Of a stretch of DNA of 64,000 nucleotides, positions 35,774 through 44,748 are shown piece by piece. The DNA is taken from contig NZ_BNEO01000001.1 in assembly GCF_014905415.1 (NCBI RefSeq), positions 806,001-870,000 of the forward strand. Direction: 5' to 3'. A program made the translations under genes and the position numbers. Within the stretch, counting starts at the first letter, position 1. Every line of letters begins with the position of its first letter. The notes under the pieces are model-generated. The model searched no databases. It worked only from the letters and a program-made list of their open reading frames with translations, and was not told the origin of the DNA. The stretch comes from Virgibacillus salexigens (lineage in GTDB: Bacteria > Bacillota > Bacilli > Bacillales > Amphibacillaceae).

Positions 35774-37741
35774 TTATCCTATTGATTGGTTTGAGTCCTC
35801 CATATCATTAAGCTTCTTGCCTCTCCATTGCCAACTAATTAAGCACAATGCGAGCACTATCCCAATAAGATCACCTAGCACTCCAGGAATAACCAATAAA
35901 ATCGCACTAATAAATATGATTAGCCTTTTCAGTAAACTAAGTGACCGGATAAAATAGCCTTCTAATCCACCAGCAAATAAGATACAGCTGAAACAGGCAC
36001 TAGTGATTGCCAAAATGATGTCTATCATATCTCCACCCTGCATAAGTAAAACTGGGTTATAAGCAAAAATGAATGGAACAAAGAAACCGCCTAATCCAAT
36101 TTTTATAGCATATAAGGACGTTTTGAACGGATCGGAACCAGCAATACCAGCTGTAGTATATGCTGTTATGGCAACCGGTGGAGTTAGTCCAGATAGTACA
36201 CCAAAGTAAAATACAAACATATGGGCTGCAACTTGATTAACTCCTAATTCAATTAAAGCTGGAGCACCAAGAACAGCTAATATGACATAGGCCGAGACCG
36301 TCGGCATTCCCATTCCCATAATAATAGAGGCAACGGCAACTAGGGACAGCAGTAAGAATAAATTTCCATCCGCCACATTAATAACAAATCTAGAAAAGGT
36401 AATTCCTAATCCTGTTAATGACACGGCACCCACAATGATCCCAGCAGTAGCACAAGCGGCGATTACCGTTAACGCATTTTTGGCTCCGTCTTCCAATGCC
36501 GCTAAAATACCTATTAAATTCATTCGCGTGGCTTTTTTTATCCAACTTAGTATAATCGTAGCCAATATAGCATAGAATCCAGCCTTCATTGGACTGAAAC
36601 CATAAATCATTAAGCCAAGAATAACTACTATTGGTAAGAAAAGGTAGCCTTGCCTTAGTAATACAGACTTTACACTAGGAAGTTGTTCTTTTGGGATTCC
36701 TGCTAAATGAAGACGCTTGGCATGAAAATAAACCACCATACCTGCAATAAAAAAGTAAATGACCGCAGGAATTAATGCATAGAGAGCCAGCTTAATATAT
36801 GGAATTCCTACTGTCTCAGCCATAATAAAAATGGAAGCACCCATGATTGGCGGCATGATTTGTCCACCCTGTGATGCCACAGCTTCTACTGCTGCTGAAA
36901 ATCGTTTATTGTACCCTAGCTTTTTCATTAAAGGGATAGTAAATGATCCTGTAATTGCTGCATTCGCTGCTCCATTACCAGTAATTGTGGCGACTAGTGC
37001 ACTGGAGCCAACCGCAGATAGAGCGGGGCCACCCGTTTTATTACCAAGTGCTCCAAAAGCAAAATCTGTAAAAAATTGCCCTCCACCTGAACGCATTAAA
37101 AACGAACCAAATACTACAAACAATAAGAGCACGGTCGAACTTACATAAATTGGTTCACTAAATATGCCTAACGTTCCGCTAAACATATGGTCGACCATTT
37201 TTTCATACCTAATCCCCGGGTGTGCTAATGCACCGGGAAAATACTGACCATATAGTACGTAGATGAGAAAAAAGACGCCGATTAATGCCATAAGTATCCC
37301 ATTTGTTCTCCGAGTTGCTTCTAACACTAAAATAATAAAAACACTTCCAACTAGTGTATCACTTGCATTTATATCCCCTTGCCTGCTTTGAATCATTTCT
37401 GCCCCACCGATCATATAAACGGAAGTTGCAAGCGTTATTAGGATAAGAACGATATCGACTATGCCAAACTTACCTCCTTTTTTAAAAGGAAATAGTAGAA
37501 AGATTAATAGAATTGCCCATAAAACATGTACACTCCGCTGCTGCCAAGAGGGTAATGTTCCAAAGCCTGCAGTATAGATATGAAACAAGGATAAGCCAAT
37601 CGCTAATAAAGAAGTGAAGAGAACAAAGAATCTTGCGCCATTCCACTTCTGTTTTCGTATTTTCCACACTTCTTCTATATAAGCCTGTTTTTGGTTAATC
37701 GTCGTATCTATTTTTTGCATCTTCGTAGCTGAAGCTGCCAT
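35774..37741 (-). CDS. Fused TRAP transporter permease, 4TM/12TM (operon B)
   Basis: A sodium- or proton-driven carboxylate importer in one chain of 655 residues. An N-terminal DctQ-like four-helix part (about 40-170) is fused to a DctM-like part with GNGAANAAITGSFTIPLMKKLGY, QGGQIMPPIMGASIFIMAE, MGMGMPTVSAYVILAVLGAPAL and FYFGVLSGLTPPVAITAY. The ATG at 37741 has AGGAGGTG upstream; the longer frame overlaps the SDR gene. It works with the TAXI lipoprotein encoded 17 bases downstream. The paralog in operon A has exactly the same length. Confidence 0.93.
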   Translation of the reverse strand: MAASATKMQKIDTTINQKQAYIEEVWKIRKQKWNGARFFVLFTSLLAIGLSLFHIYTAGFGTLPSWQQRSVHVLWAILLIFLLFPFKKGGKFGIVDIVLILITLATSVYMIGGAEMIQSRQGDINASDTLVGSVFIILVLEATRRTNGILMALIGVFFLIYVLYGQYFPGALAHPGIRYEKMVDHMFSGTLGIFSEPIYVSSTVLLLFVVFGSFLMRSGGGQFFTDFAFGALGNKTGGPALSAVGSSALVATITGNGAANAAITGSFTIPLMKKLGYNKRFSAAVEAVASQGGQIMPPIMGASIFIMAETVGIPYIKLALYALIPAVIYFFIAGMVVYFHAKRLHLAGIPKEQLPSVKSVLLRQGYLFLPIVVILGLMIYGFSPMKAGFYAILATIILSWIKKATRMNLIGILAALEDGAKNALTVIAACATAGIIVGAVSLTGLGITFSRFVINVADGNLFLLLSLVAVASIIMGMGMPTVSAYVILAVLGAPALIELGVNQVAAHMFVFYFGVLSGLTPPVAITAYTTAGIAGSDPFKTSLYAIKIGLGGFFVPFIFAYNPVLLMQGGDMIDIILAITSACFSCILFAGGLEGYFIRSLSLLKRLIIFISAILLVIPGVLGDLIGIVLALCLISWQWRGKKLNDMEDSNQSIG

Positions 37742-37757
37742 TGCAGCACCTCCTGTT

Positions 37758-38528
37758 CTATAATGTACTGCCCCCATCAACACTGATAATCTGTCCAGTT
37801 ATAAAGTCACTTGATGATGAAGCTAGTAACAGTGCCACACCTTTTAGTGAATGGTTATCCCCAATCCGTTGCAGCGGATTTTTATTCTTAATCGTATCTC
37901 CTTTTCTCTCTAATACTTCCTTTGTCATGGTTGTTGGAAAAAAACCAGGTGCAATGGCATTAACATAAATACCATGCTGTGCCCATTTTCTGGCTAAATC
38001 CTTAGTGAAATGAATGACTGCAGCCTTACTTGTACTATAACCAATAGCATTTAACACTTCTGGTGGCTCCGCTTTTAACCCTGCTGCTGAGGCAATGTTA
38101 ATGATTTTTCCTGATTGCTGTTTAATCATTTGTTTACCTACTTCTTGTGATATCATAAATGTTCCGGTAACATTGACTTTCATGACTTTTTCCCAAGCCT
38201 CTAAAGGCATTTCCTCTACACTAGCTCCCCACGTTGTACCGCTATTATTTACTAAAATATCAATCTTCCCAAAGTCTTCTTCGATTAATTGCACAACCTG
38301 TTGCACTTCTACTTGATTCGTTACATCGCAAGCATATGCCTGCGAATGAATACCTTTCCTCTGTAAATGTTGTGCCGTTTCCTTACACGCTTCCAATTTT
38401 CTGGAACAGACAGTGATTGCACATCCTGCATCAGCTAGTGCCTCTGCAATTTGTTTTCCTAGCCCCCTTCCTCCACCAGTAATCAGAGCAACTTTACCTT
38501 CTAATCGAAACATATCAAAGGTATTCAT
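37758..38528 (-). CDS. SDR-family oxidoreductase
   Basis: Short-chain dehydrogenase/reductase, 256 residues. NAD(P) loop TGGGRGLGKQIA, NNSGTT (NNAG-like), catalytic Ser in NIASAAGL, Tyr-Lys in YSTSKAAV, and PGFFPTTMT; it ends in ITGQIISVDGGSTL. Such enzymes oxidise or reduce secondary alcohols, for example 3-hydroxyacyl thioesters or hydroxy acids; substrate unknown. The ATG at 38528 has AGGTGGGG six bases upstream. It is the first gene of operon B behind a sigma-54 promoter and a cre box. Confidence 0.9.
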   Translation of the reverse strand: MNTFDMFRLEGKVALITGGGRGLGKQIAEALADAGCAITVCSRKLEACKETAQHLQRKGIHSQAYACDVTNQVEVQQVVQLIEEDFGKIDILVNNSGTTWGASVEEMPLEAWEKVMKVNVTGTFMISQEVGKQMIKQQSGKIINIASAAGLKAEPPEVLNAIGYSTSKAAVIHFTKDLARKWAQHGIYVNAIAPGFFPTTMTKEVLERKGDTIKNKNPLQRIGDNHSLKGVALLLASSSSDFITGQIISVDGGSTL

Positions 38529-38555
38529 TATTATCCCCACCTATAGTTTTTAATT

Positions 38556-38569
38556 TTAAAGCGTTTTCA
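38556..38569. promoter_or_regulatory. CcpA cre box of operon B
   Basis: TTAAAGCGTTTTCA, 13 of 14 cre positions, between the sigma-54 promoter and the SDR start, where bound CcpA could act as a roadblock. Confidence 0.6.
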
Positions 38570-38592
38570 TTTTTGGGGTTTCACTTATATAT

Positions 38593-38609
38593 AGCAAATA
38601 TTATGCCAA
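38593..38609 (-). promoter_or_regulatory. Sigma-54 (-24/-12) promoter of operon B
   Basis: On the minus strand TTGGCAT, five bases, TTGCT; one mismatch from TTGGCAC-N5-TTGCT. GG and GC are at the required spacing. The activator gene with the GAFTGA motif lies 1.2 kb upstream. Confidence 0.8.
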
Positions 38610-38617
38610 TAATTTGT

Positions 38618-38639
38618 CAGCAGAATAAAACGGCTGCTG
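38618..38639. promoter_or_regulatory. Inverted repeat just upstream of the -24 element
   Basis: CAGCAG and CTGCTG arms with a 10-base spacer, nine bases upstream of the -24 box; a possible protein site or weak hairpin. Confidence 0.3.
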
Positions 38640-38665
38640 CCCCCTTCTCTGGGAAAATAAAAATG

Positions 38666-38687
38666 CAGTCCTGCTTCTATTGGACTG
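38666..38687 (-). terminator. Hairpin between the activator/reductase genes and operon B (terminator, possibly also enhancer site)
   Basis: CAGTCC pairs with GGACTG around ten bases and is followed on the minus strand by CATTTTTATTTT, a good terminator. It also lies about 57 bases upstream of the -24 box, where a sigma-54 enhancer could be. Confidence 0.6.
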
Positions 38688-38767
38688 AGAAATTCAAAAA
38701 TGCATCAATATATGCTCTAATTGATATGTGAAGTGATTCATTTTTAGATTATAGATTTAGAATTGAA

Positions 38768-39682
38768 TCAATGTTTTGATTTGTCCATATACGTTAAAAT
38801 ACTGTACACTACCTGAATATTCGGTGTAGGTACATTTATTTCTAGTCCTTTTCGAACAATATAGCCGCACATCGCTTCCACTTCCATCGGCTTTCCCTTC
38901 CTTCGATCTTGTAACATTGATGTATGGTGTTTTTTTGCCCTTTCAGCTTTCCTTAATACGGACTCTACCGTTTGGTTGTTTTTTAGTTCGATTTTTAACC
39001 TCTCAGCAACATCGATAGCTTCTTGGCAGATTAATGATGCCGTATAACGAAGTTCCTCGTTTGCTAAAATTTCACCAACGTTTGCATTTAAGATAGCCGA
39101 TAATGGATTAAATGTAACATTCCAAATCAGTTTCCGCCATTTGTTCTCCATAATCGATTGTGCATACACCGAATCAATACCAGCTGCTTGAAAAAGTTGA
39201 TTAATCTCCAGGCATGACGCTTTCGCTGAAGAATGCAATTCTCCAATAACTAATTTCACTCTACCTTTTTGAGTTACTTTCCCTGGTTCGTCGATTGCAG
39301 CTTGGATATATGCTGCAGTGGACAAGATGCGATCATGATCAAAAATGGTTCCTAATAATTGCTCGTTTTCCACACCGTTTTGCATCGTTACGATCAAACA
39401 GTTTGATGGAAGCACTAGTTTTAATTGGCTAGCCATCTCTTCTGTATCATTTGATTTCACACAGAATAAAACGAGTTCACATTCTGATAGTTCATTTATT
39501 TTATCCGTAAATGTGGCATCTACTAAGAATTCTTCTTCACCTTTAATCATCCTTAATCCCGCTTGTTTCATAGCTTGAAAATGTTTGCCTCTTGCAAGGA
39601 ACGTTACATCATGACCAGCAAAATGAAGGATTGCTCCAAAATAACTCCCTACCGCTCCAGCACCAGCTATACCTATTCGCAT
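38768..39682 (-). CDS. Ketopantoate reductase-like dehydrogenase (PanE/ApbA family)
   Basis: A 304-residue NADPH-dependent 2-oxo acid reductase of the PanE family. N-terminal GAGAVGSYFG loop, LFCVKSNDTEEMASQL, MQNGVENE, and the catalytic Lys region IMENKWRKLIWNVTFNPLSAI with the C-terminal EVEAMCGYIVRKG. It could make pantoate for CoA synthesis. Its place right after a sigma-54 activator inside an acid-catabolism region makes a role on another 2-oxo acid at least as likely. The ATG at 39682 has GAGAGGTG upstream; it is 23 bases after the activator gene. Confidence 0.85.
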   Translation of the reverse strand: MRIGIAGAGAVGSYFGAILHFAGHDVTFLARGKHFQAMKQAGLRMIKGEEEFLVDATFTDKINELSECELVLFCVKSNDTEEMASQLKLVLPSNCLIVTMQNGVENEQLLGTIFDHDRILSTAAYIQAAIDEPGKVTQKGRVKLVIGELHSSAKASCLEINQLFQAAGIDSVYAQSIMENKWRKLIWNVTFNPLSAILNANVGEILANEELRYTASLICQEAIDVAERLKIELKNNQTVESVLRKAERAKKHHTSMLQDRRKGKPMEVEAMCGYIVRKGLEINVPTPNIQVVYSILTYMDKSKH

Positions 39683-39705
39683 AAATTCACCTCTCATTAT
39701 TATTC

Positions 39706-41376
39706 TTAATGAAGATTAATGTTGTATTTACTCAATTTTCTAACAATTGTAGGTTGACTTGTGCCCAATGCCTTAGCAAGCTCATAGGTATTCCCATATC
39801 TACTTGCTGCTCGCCTAATCATGTACTGTTCAGCCAATTCAACCGCTTGTTTTAAGGTAGTACTCGAGTGAGTTTCTAAGTTATCGATTTCCTTATATTC
39901 ATCAGGCAGATTCTCAATCGTTAATAAGTCATTTCTCGTAGTTACAACCAACCGTTCGATTACATTAGAAAGTTCCCGGATATTTCCCGGCCATGAATAA
40001 TTCAAAAAGAAATCATTTAATTCATAGTCTATTTCTTTATTAAGATGATATTTCTGATTAACCACTCCTAAAAAGTGCTGGATCATTGGATAGATATCTT
40101 CTTTTCGTTTTCGAAGGGGTGGGATTCGAATCGGAATAACATGCAGCCGGTAAAATAAATCTTCTCGAAATGATCCTTCTTTGACCATTTTACTTAGGTC
40201 ACGATTGGTTGCTGCAATTATACGAACATCTACCTTTCTGGAATAAGAGCTGCCAATTCGTTGTAATTCTCCTTCTTGTAACACACGTAATAATTTCACT
40301 TGCAAGGCTGATGGAAGTTCTCCAATTTCATCTAAAAATAGTATCCCTTTATCAGCAGCTTCAAATATTCCTGGTTTTCCATTTTTATTAGCGCCTGTAA
40401 ATGCCCCTGGACTGTAGCCAAAGAGTTCCGATTCTAATAACTCTGGGGGTATCGCCCCACAATTTACTTTTAGGAACTTCCCTTTTTTGGACCTAATGCT
40501 TTGATTATAAATATACGTTGCTAAAACATCTTTACCAACTCCTGTTTCTCCTAGAATCAATACAGTTGCGTCGATATTCGCTATTCTTTCAGCTGTATCA
40601 TAGATTCGTTTCATTTCTACATTTTCTGTAATAAATCCATCTGCGTCGTTTGATTTACGCATTAACCGTCTAATTTCTTCTTTATATTGATCATTTAATT
40701 TGTTTAACTTATTCAATTCTATTTGTAATTCATTCAAATCCTTTAAATCTCGTATGTTCGTTACAATTTTTTCAATTTCACCTCTATCATTAAATACAGG
40801 TGCACCAGTTAATAACACTTCTTTCCCTGCATTATTTCTTTGGACATACGATACCGTTCGTTTCAGTTCCAATACCTTTTTTGTAACCGATTTTTTCAAA
40901 ATCCCTCTTTTTACTAAATCGTCCACATTCTTACCAATGTAGTATTCTTTAGGAATACCAGTAATTCGTTCAATTGCTGAGTTTGTATTCCATGTTATAC
41001 CTTTATGATCGGTTATATAGATGCCATCGTAAGAATTCTCAATAATGGCATCGAATTCTCTATTCATGCTTTTTAATTTGTTATTCTCTTCTTTCATTGA
41101 AGCCAATGCTGGAGATTCCAATCCAATAAACAACTTCCCAGAATCAATGGCACATTCTATAAATACAAAAGTCTTACTATCTCTAGTTGCTGAAATTAAC
41201 TTATTGATTTCTTCCCATTTTAAGAATAACTGCTTGAAATTATCTCCTTTCGTTAGAGGTACTTCCAATGAAGATGCTAGTTGTATATTATGTTCAATTA
41301 TTCGATCAGCTTCATCAACGATAACTGCTGGTAAGGGGAGGATATGGATGTCTTCTATTGTTTTGATATTAACCAC
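39706..41376 (-). CDS. Sigma-54-dependent transcriptional activator with PAS sensor
   Basis: Activates sigma-54 promoters by ATP hydrolysis. Parts: N-terminal 110 residues of unknown type, a PAS domain (about 105-220: FDAIIENSYDGIYITDHKGITWNTNSA), a short coiled coil, the AAA+ domain (about 240-470) with Walker A GETGVGKD, the sigma-54 contact loop GAFTGA, Walker B GILFLDEIGEL and arginine region LFYRLHVIPI, then a TyrR-type helix-turn-helix (YELAKALGTSQPTIVRKLSKYNI). The only canonical start is a GTG embedded in the AGGAGGTG ribosome site; an ATC three codons on would have ideal spacing. It is the best candidate to fire the 38593-38609 promoter, with a small acid sensed by PAS. Confidence 0.92.
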   Translation of the reverse strand: MVNIKTIEDIHILPLPAVIVDEADRIIEHNIQLASSLEVPLTKGDNFKQLFLKWEEINKLISATRDSKTFVFIECAIDSGKLFIGLESPALASMKEENNKLKSMNREFDAIIENSYDGIYITDHKGITWNTNSAIERITGIPKEYYIGKNVDDLVKRGILKKSVTKKVLELKRTVSYVQRNNAGKEVLLTGAPVFNDRGEIEKIVTNIRDLKDLNELQIELNKLNKLNDQYKEEIRRLMRKSNDADGFITENVEMKRIYDTAERIANIDATVLILGETGVGKDVLATYIYNQSIRSKKGKFLKVNCGAIPPELLESELFGYSPGAFTGANKNGKPGIFEAADKGILFLDEIGELPSALQVKLLRVLQEGELQRIGSSYSRKVDVRIIAATNRDLSKMVKEGSFREDLFYRLHVIPIRIPPLRKRKEDIYPMIQHFLGVVNQKYHLNKEIDYELNDFFLNYSWPGNIRELSNVIERLVVTTRNDLLTIENLPDEYKEIDNLETHSSTTLKQAVELAEQYMIRRAASRYGNTYELAKALGTSQPTIVRKLSKYNINLH

Positions 41377-41400
41377 CTCCTTTAAGAATATGAAGTGACA

Positions 41401-41515
41401 TCGAGTTGCCCCTCTTCAATTGGGTATGCTCGCTACTAACGTTGTGCTGACTTCTCTCGAGTTGAACGAGTGCTCTATCTCAGGTGTGCACTCTCTCCAA
41501 AATTTCTCCGTTATC
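41401..41515. repeat. GC-richer intergenic segment with repeated and inverted short words
   Basis: Between the IclR and activator genes. TCGAGTTG occurs at 41402-41409 and again near 41458-41465; GAGTGC and GCACTC form a stem near 41469-41495. The composition differs from the flanks. It may be an intergenic repeat family or a folded leader of the activator message. Confidence 0.3.
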
Positions 41516-41521
41516 CCACTT

Positions 41522-42280
41522 TCACCCGCTATATCCCAATAGCGTCGATATATGCTGGGCTGTTTTCCGAATTTCTTCGATGATTACTTCCTCTTTGTCT
41601 TTCGAGTAATCGGTTATTGGAATACTAATCCCAAGCGCGGCCAGGGTGGTGCCGTTATAATTTTTAATCGGAAAGGAAAAACCTACCGTATCTTTAAAAT
41701 GCTCCGCTTTACTGACGGAATATCCACGCTCTCGAATCTTGGCTATTTCTTCTAGCAATGCTTCTTTGCTCGTTATCGTATTTTCAGTAATTGCTTGTAT
41801 TTCCAGTTGTTCTAAATAGTTGTTTAATACTGCATCATCCATGCTGGCTAATAACATCTTCGGACCCGATCCAGCATAAAGCGGAGATCTTTTTCCTACT
41901 TTAATGACAAGGCGTACCGGTTTACTGCTATCTAATTTCTCGACGTAGACTGCCTCATTTCCTTCGATCGCAACCATATGAACCAATTCGTTTAATTTCT
42001 CATTTAATTGCTTCATATATGGCAGGGCGATCTTCCGATATTCCAGTTGTTCACTTACGCGGTTACCTAATTCCAATAGCTTTAGCCCCATGCGATACTT
42101 CACATCATGACTGGATCGTTTGACCCTTACTAATAACCCTGCTTCTTCTAAAGATAGAACTAACCGAAATACAGTTGTCTTTGGTAATTGGGACATCTCC
42201 ACCAATTCAATTAAACTTAATTCTGATTTGGAATGAAAACAATCTAATAATCCAACTGCCTTCAATAAACTTTGACTCAT
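41522..42280 (-). CDS. IclR-family transcriptional regulator
   Basis: A 252-residue regulator: N-terminal winged helix (KAVGLLDCFHSKSELSLIELVEMSQLPKTTVFRLVLSLEEAGL in pieces, about 5-60) and a C-terminal small-molecule domain with RSPLYAGSGPKMLLA, KERGYSVSKAEH-like (IRERGYSVSKAEH) and LGISIPITDYS. IclR proteins often control organic-acid and aromatic catabolism. It follows operon A after a terminator, has its own ribosome site AGGGGG, and probably acts on the three GGAAT half-sites before the CoA-transferase genes. Whether it activates or represses is not visible, though the sites lie downstream of the promoter. Confidence 0.9.
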   Translation of the reverse strand: MSQSLLKAVGLLDCFHSKSELSLIELVEMSQLPKTTVFRLVLSLEEAGLLVRVKRSSHDVKYRMGLKLLELGNRVSEQLEYRKIALPYMKQLNEKLNELVHMVAIEGNEAVYVEKLDSSKPVRLVIKVGKRSPLYAGSGPKMLLASMDDAVLNNYLEQLEIQAITENTITSKEALLEEIAKIRERGYSVSKAEHFKDTVGFSFPIKNYNGTTLAALGISIPITDYSKDKEEVIIEEIRKTAQHISTLLGYSG

Positions 42281-42353
42281 ACTACGTAACCCCCTATAGA
42301 AAATAAGCTCTATAGTGTTATCTTAAATCATTCTAACGTTAAAAAATAGTTTA

Positions 42354-42381
42354 ATAGAGCTGGCATTTGTGCCACCTCTAT
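42354..42381 (-). terminator. Terminator of operon A
   Basis: ATAGAG-TGGCA pairs with TGCCA-CTCTAT around four bases (one mismatch), followed on the minus strand by TAAACTATTTTTT, directly after the thiolase stop. Confidence 0.8.
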
Positions 42382-42382
42382 C

Positions 42383-43570
42383 TTAGTGAAGGTATTCAAT
42401 CACCGTTGATATTCCTTGACCACCACCAATGCAGAGTGTAGCAAGACCATATCGTTCACCAGTTCGCTCCATTTCATGAAGGAGTTTTGTCATGATCACT
42501 GCTCCTGTTGCTCCAATAGGATGGCCTAATGCAATTGCTCCTCCATTGACATTGACCCGCTCCACTGGCATATCTGCCTCCCTTATTACAGCAATCGATT
42601 GGGCAGCAAACGCTTCGTTTAGTTCAATTAATCCGATATCCTTCATTTGTAATCCTGCTTGCTTTAACGCTTTAGCTGTTGATTCCACTGGTCCAATCCC
42701 CATTATATCAGGTGATACACCACTCACTGCCTGTGCGAGAATTCTTGCCTTCGGTTTCAGCCCATGAACATCCATTGTCCGTTTATTCATCATTAATAGG
42801 GCTGCTGCTCCGTCATTTCTTCCACTTGCATTACCAGGCGTTACAGTTCCTCCTTCTTTAAATACCGCTGGAAGTGTGGCTAGCTTTTCTTTTGATGAAA
42901 GCCTTGGATGCTCATCTCTGTCAAATACTAATTTTCTCTTTCGTTCCTTCACTTCATATGGAACGACTTGTTGTTGGAAGCGTCCCTCTTTGATAGCGCG
43001 ATCCGCTAGCTCCTGACTTCGATGAGCAAATTCATCCTGCTCCTCTCGTGAAATCCGATATTTTTCTGCTAGATTTTCTGCAGTCATTCCCATTGTCAAA
43101 TCACCATATTCTTCAATAGGCTGAGAACCTGGCTGACTTTCGGTATTTGGATCCAATAAAAGCCCTCTCCCAGCTCGATAGCCATATCGCGCATGTCTAA
43201 GATAAAATGGTGCTGTACTCATACTTTCTGCCCCTCCAGCAATTACGGCATTTGCAAGTCCTAGCTTTAATTGCATATCTGCATTATTAATCGCTTGCAG
43301 ACCAGAGCCACATTGACGATGCACCGTATAACCAGTCGTAGATACGGATAAATCCGCGCGTAACAAGGCCACACGTGCAAGGTTCGATTGATCTGCACTC
43401 TGTTTCGCCTGCCCAAGAATGACTTCATCAACCTCTACATCAGAGCCATGTCTTGCCAGAACTTCACGGATTACTTGTTCAGCTAAGTAATCCGCTGTAA
43501 TATGTTTTAATGTCCCACCCATTTTACCTACAGCTGTTCGTACGGAACCAACAATAAATGATTCTTCCAT
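42383..43570 (-). CDS. Acetyl-CoA acyltransferase (thiolase)
   Basis: Cleaves 3-ketoacyl-CoA with CoA in the last step of beta-oxidation. Nucleophilic Cys in HRQCGSGLQAI (about 90), NEAFAAQ, the His of NVNGGAIALGHPIGATGA and the second Cys in LATLCIGGGQGIS. At 395 residues it is a standard degradative or biosynthetic thiolase. The ATG at 43570 lies one base after the acyl-CoA dehydrogenase stop, with GGAAGG nine bases upstream; the longer frame's ATG at 43579 is too close to it. It is the last gene of operon A. Confidence 0.95.
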   Translation of the reverse strand: MEESFIVGSVRTAVGKMGGTLKHITADYLAEQVIREVLARHGSDVEVDEVILGQAKQSADQSNLARVALLRADLSVSTTGYTVHRQCGSGLQAINNADMQLKLGLANAVIAGGAESMSTAPFYLRHARYGYRAGRGLLLDPNTESQPGSQPIEEYGDLTMGMTAENLAEKYRISREEQDEFAHRSQELADRAIKEGRFQQQVVPYEVKERKRKLVFDRDEHPRLSSKEKLATLPAVFKEGGTVTPGNASGRNDGAAALLMMNKRTMDVHGLKPKARILAQAVSGVSPDIMGIGPVESTAKALKQAGLQMKDIGLIELNEAFAAQSIAVIREADMPVERVNVNGGAIALGHPIGATGAVIMTKLLHEMERTGERYGLATLCIGGGQGISTVIEYLH

Positions 43571-43571
43571 G

Positions 43572-44732
43572 CTATCCATCCTTCCTTTTCAACTCACGGA
43601 TTAGTTCCCCAGCAATTATGTTTCGCTGAATTTCTGATGTTCCTTCATAAATTTTGGTAATTCGAGCATCACGATAATACCGTTCAATCGGATAATCTTT
43701 CATATAGCCGATTCCCCCGTGGATTTGTACTGCAAGATCTGCTACGTTGTTATACACTTCTGAACCATATAATTTTGCAATGGCAGCTTCTTTTACAACT
43801 CGTTGTTTTTGATCGGTCATCCAAGCAACCCGATAGGTTAACGAACGTAAGGTTTCAATTTGCATACTAATATCTGCTAACATATTTTGTATCGTTTGTA
43901 CTTCAAGTATTGGTTTCCCAAATTGTTCTCGTTCCTGGGCATATGCCAAGCAATGATCGAGTAACTTTTCACAAGATCCTAAATTTCTAGCTGATAAGCC
44001 TGCTCGGCCATTAGCAAGTATTTTTAATGCATTGACATATCCCTGTCCTTTTTCTCCTAATACATTTTCGACTGGCACTTCCATATCTTCGAAGAACAAT
44101 TCTGCAGAGTGCGACCCTCTTAGTCCCATCTTCTGCTCCACATTACCTAAAACAAACCCTGGAAAATCCTTTTCCACGATAAATGAAGTAATCCCCTTTG
44201 CACCCTTGGATGGGTCGGTTACGGCCATAACGGTGAACACATGACCATCAACGGCATTCGTAATATAATGCTTGGAACCATTTAGAATGTATTTATCTCC
44301 TTTTTTCACAGCAGTTGTTTTTAGATTAGCTGCATTTGAACCAGCACTTGGCTCTGTTAAAGCAAAGGCTCCAATCCACTCTCCAGTCGCCATTTTGGGT
44401 AAATATTTTTGTTTTTGTTCTTCTGTTCCCAGTTCGACGATCCCAACACTACCTATTCCTGTATGGGCTCCAATTAATGTGGTAAACCCATTATGAGTTT
44501 TTCCTAATTCTTCATAAATGGCACATTTTCCAACCATATCTAATCCTAATCCGCCATATTCCTCAGGAATACTTAAGCTAAATAACCCCATCTCCTTTGA
44601 CTGATCGATAACTTTTTGGGGGATTTGATCCTTCTCTTCTATTTGCATCGCTAATGGCTCTACTTCATCTCGAACAAATTTCCTTACCGTTTCTCTTAAA
44701 AACGCGAGATCTTCAGATAAACGAAAATCCAT
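43572..44732 (-). CDS. Acyl-CoA dehydrogenase
   Basis: FAD enzyme making trans-2-enoyl-CoA, 386 residues. Signatures are [47 protein letters not shown] and, at the end, the catalytic Glu in [21 protein letters not shown]. Position and length fit short- or branched-chain members; chain specificity cannot be read. AAAGGGG precedes the ATG, 16 bases after the hydratase gene. Confidence 0.95.
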   Translation of the reverse strand: MDFRLSEDLAFLRETVRKFVRDEVEPLAMQIEEKDQIPQKVIDQSKEMGLFSLSIPEEYGGLGLDMVGKCAIYEELGKTHNGFTTLIGAHTGIGSVGIVELGTEEQKQKYLPKMATGEWIGAFALTEPSAGSNAANLKTTAVKKGDKYILNGSKHYITNAVDGHVFTVMAVTDPSKGAKGITSFIVEKDFPGFVLGNVEQKMGLRGSHSAELFFEDMEVPVENVLGEKGQGYVNALKILANGRAGLSARNLGSCEKLLDHCLAYAQEREQFGKPILEVQTIQNMLADISMQIETLRSLTYRVAWMTDQKQRVVKEAAIAKLYGSEVYNNVADLAVQIHGGIGYMKDYPIERYYRDARITKIYEGTSEIQRNIIAGELIRELKRKDG

Positions 44733-44748
44733 GATAAAACCCCTTTAC

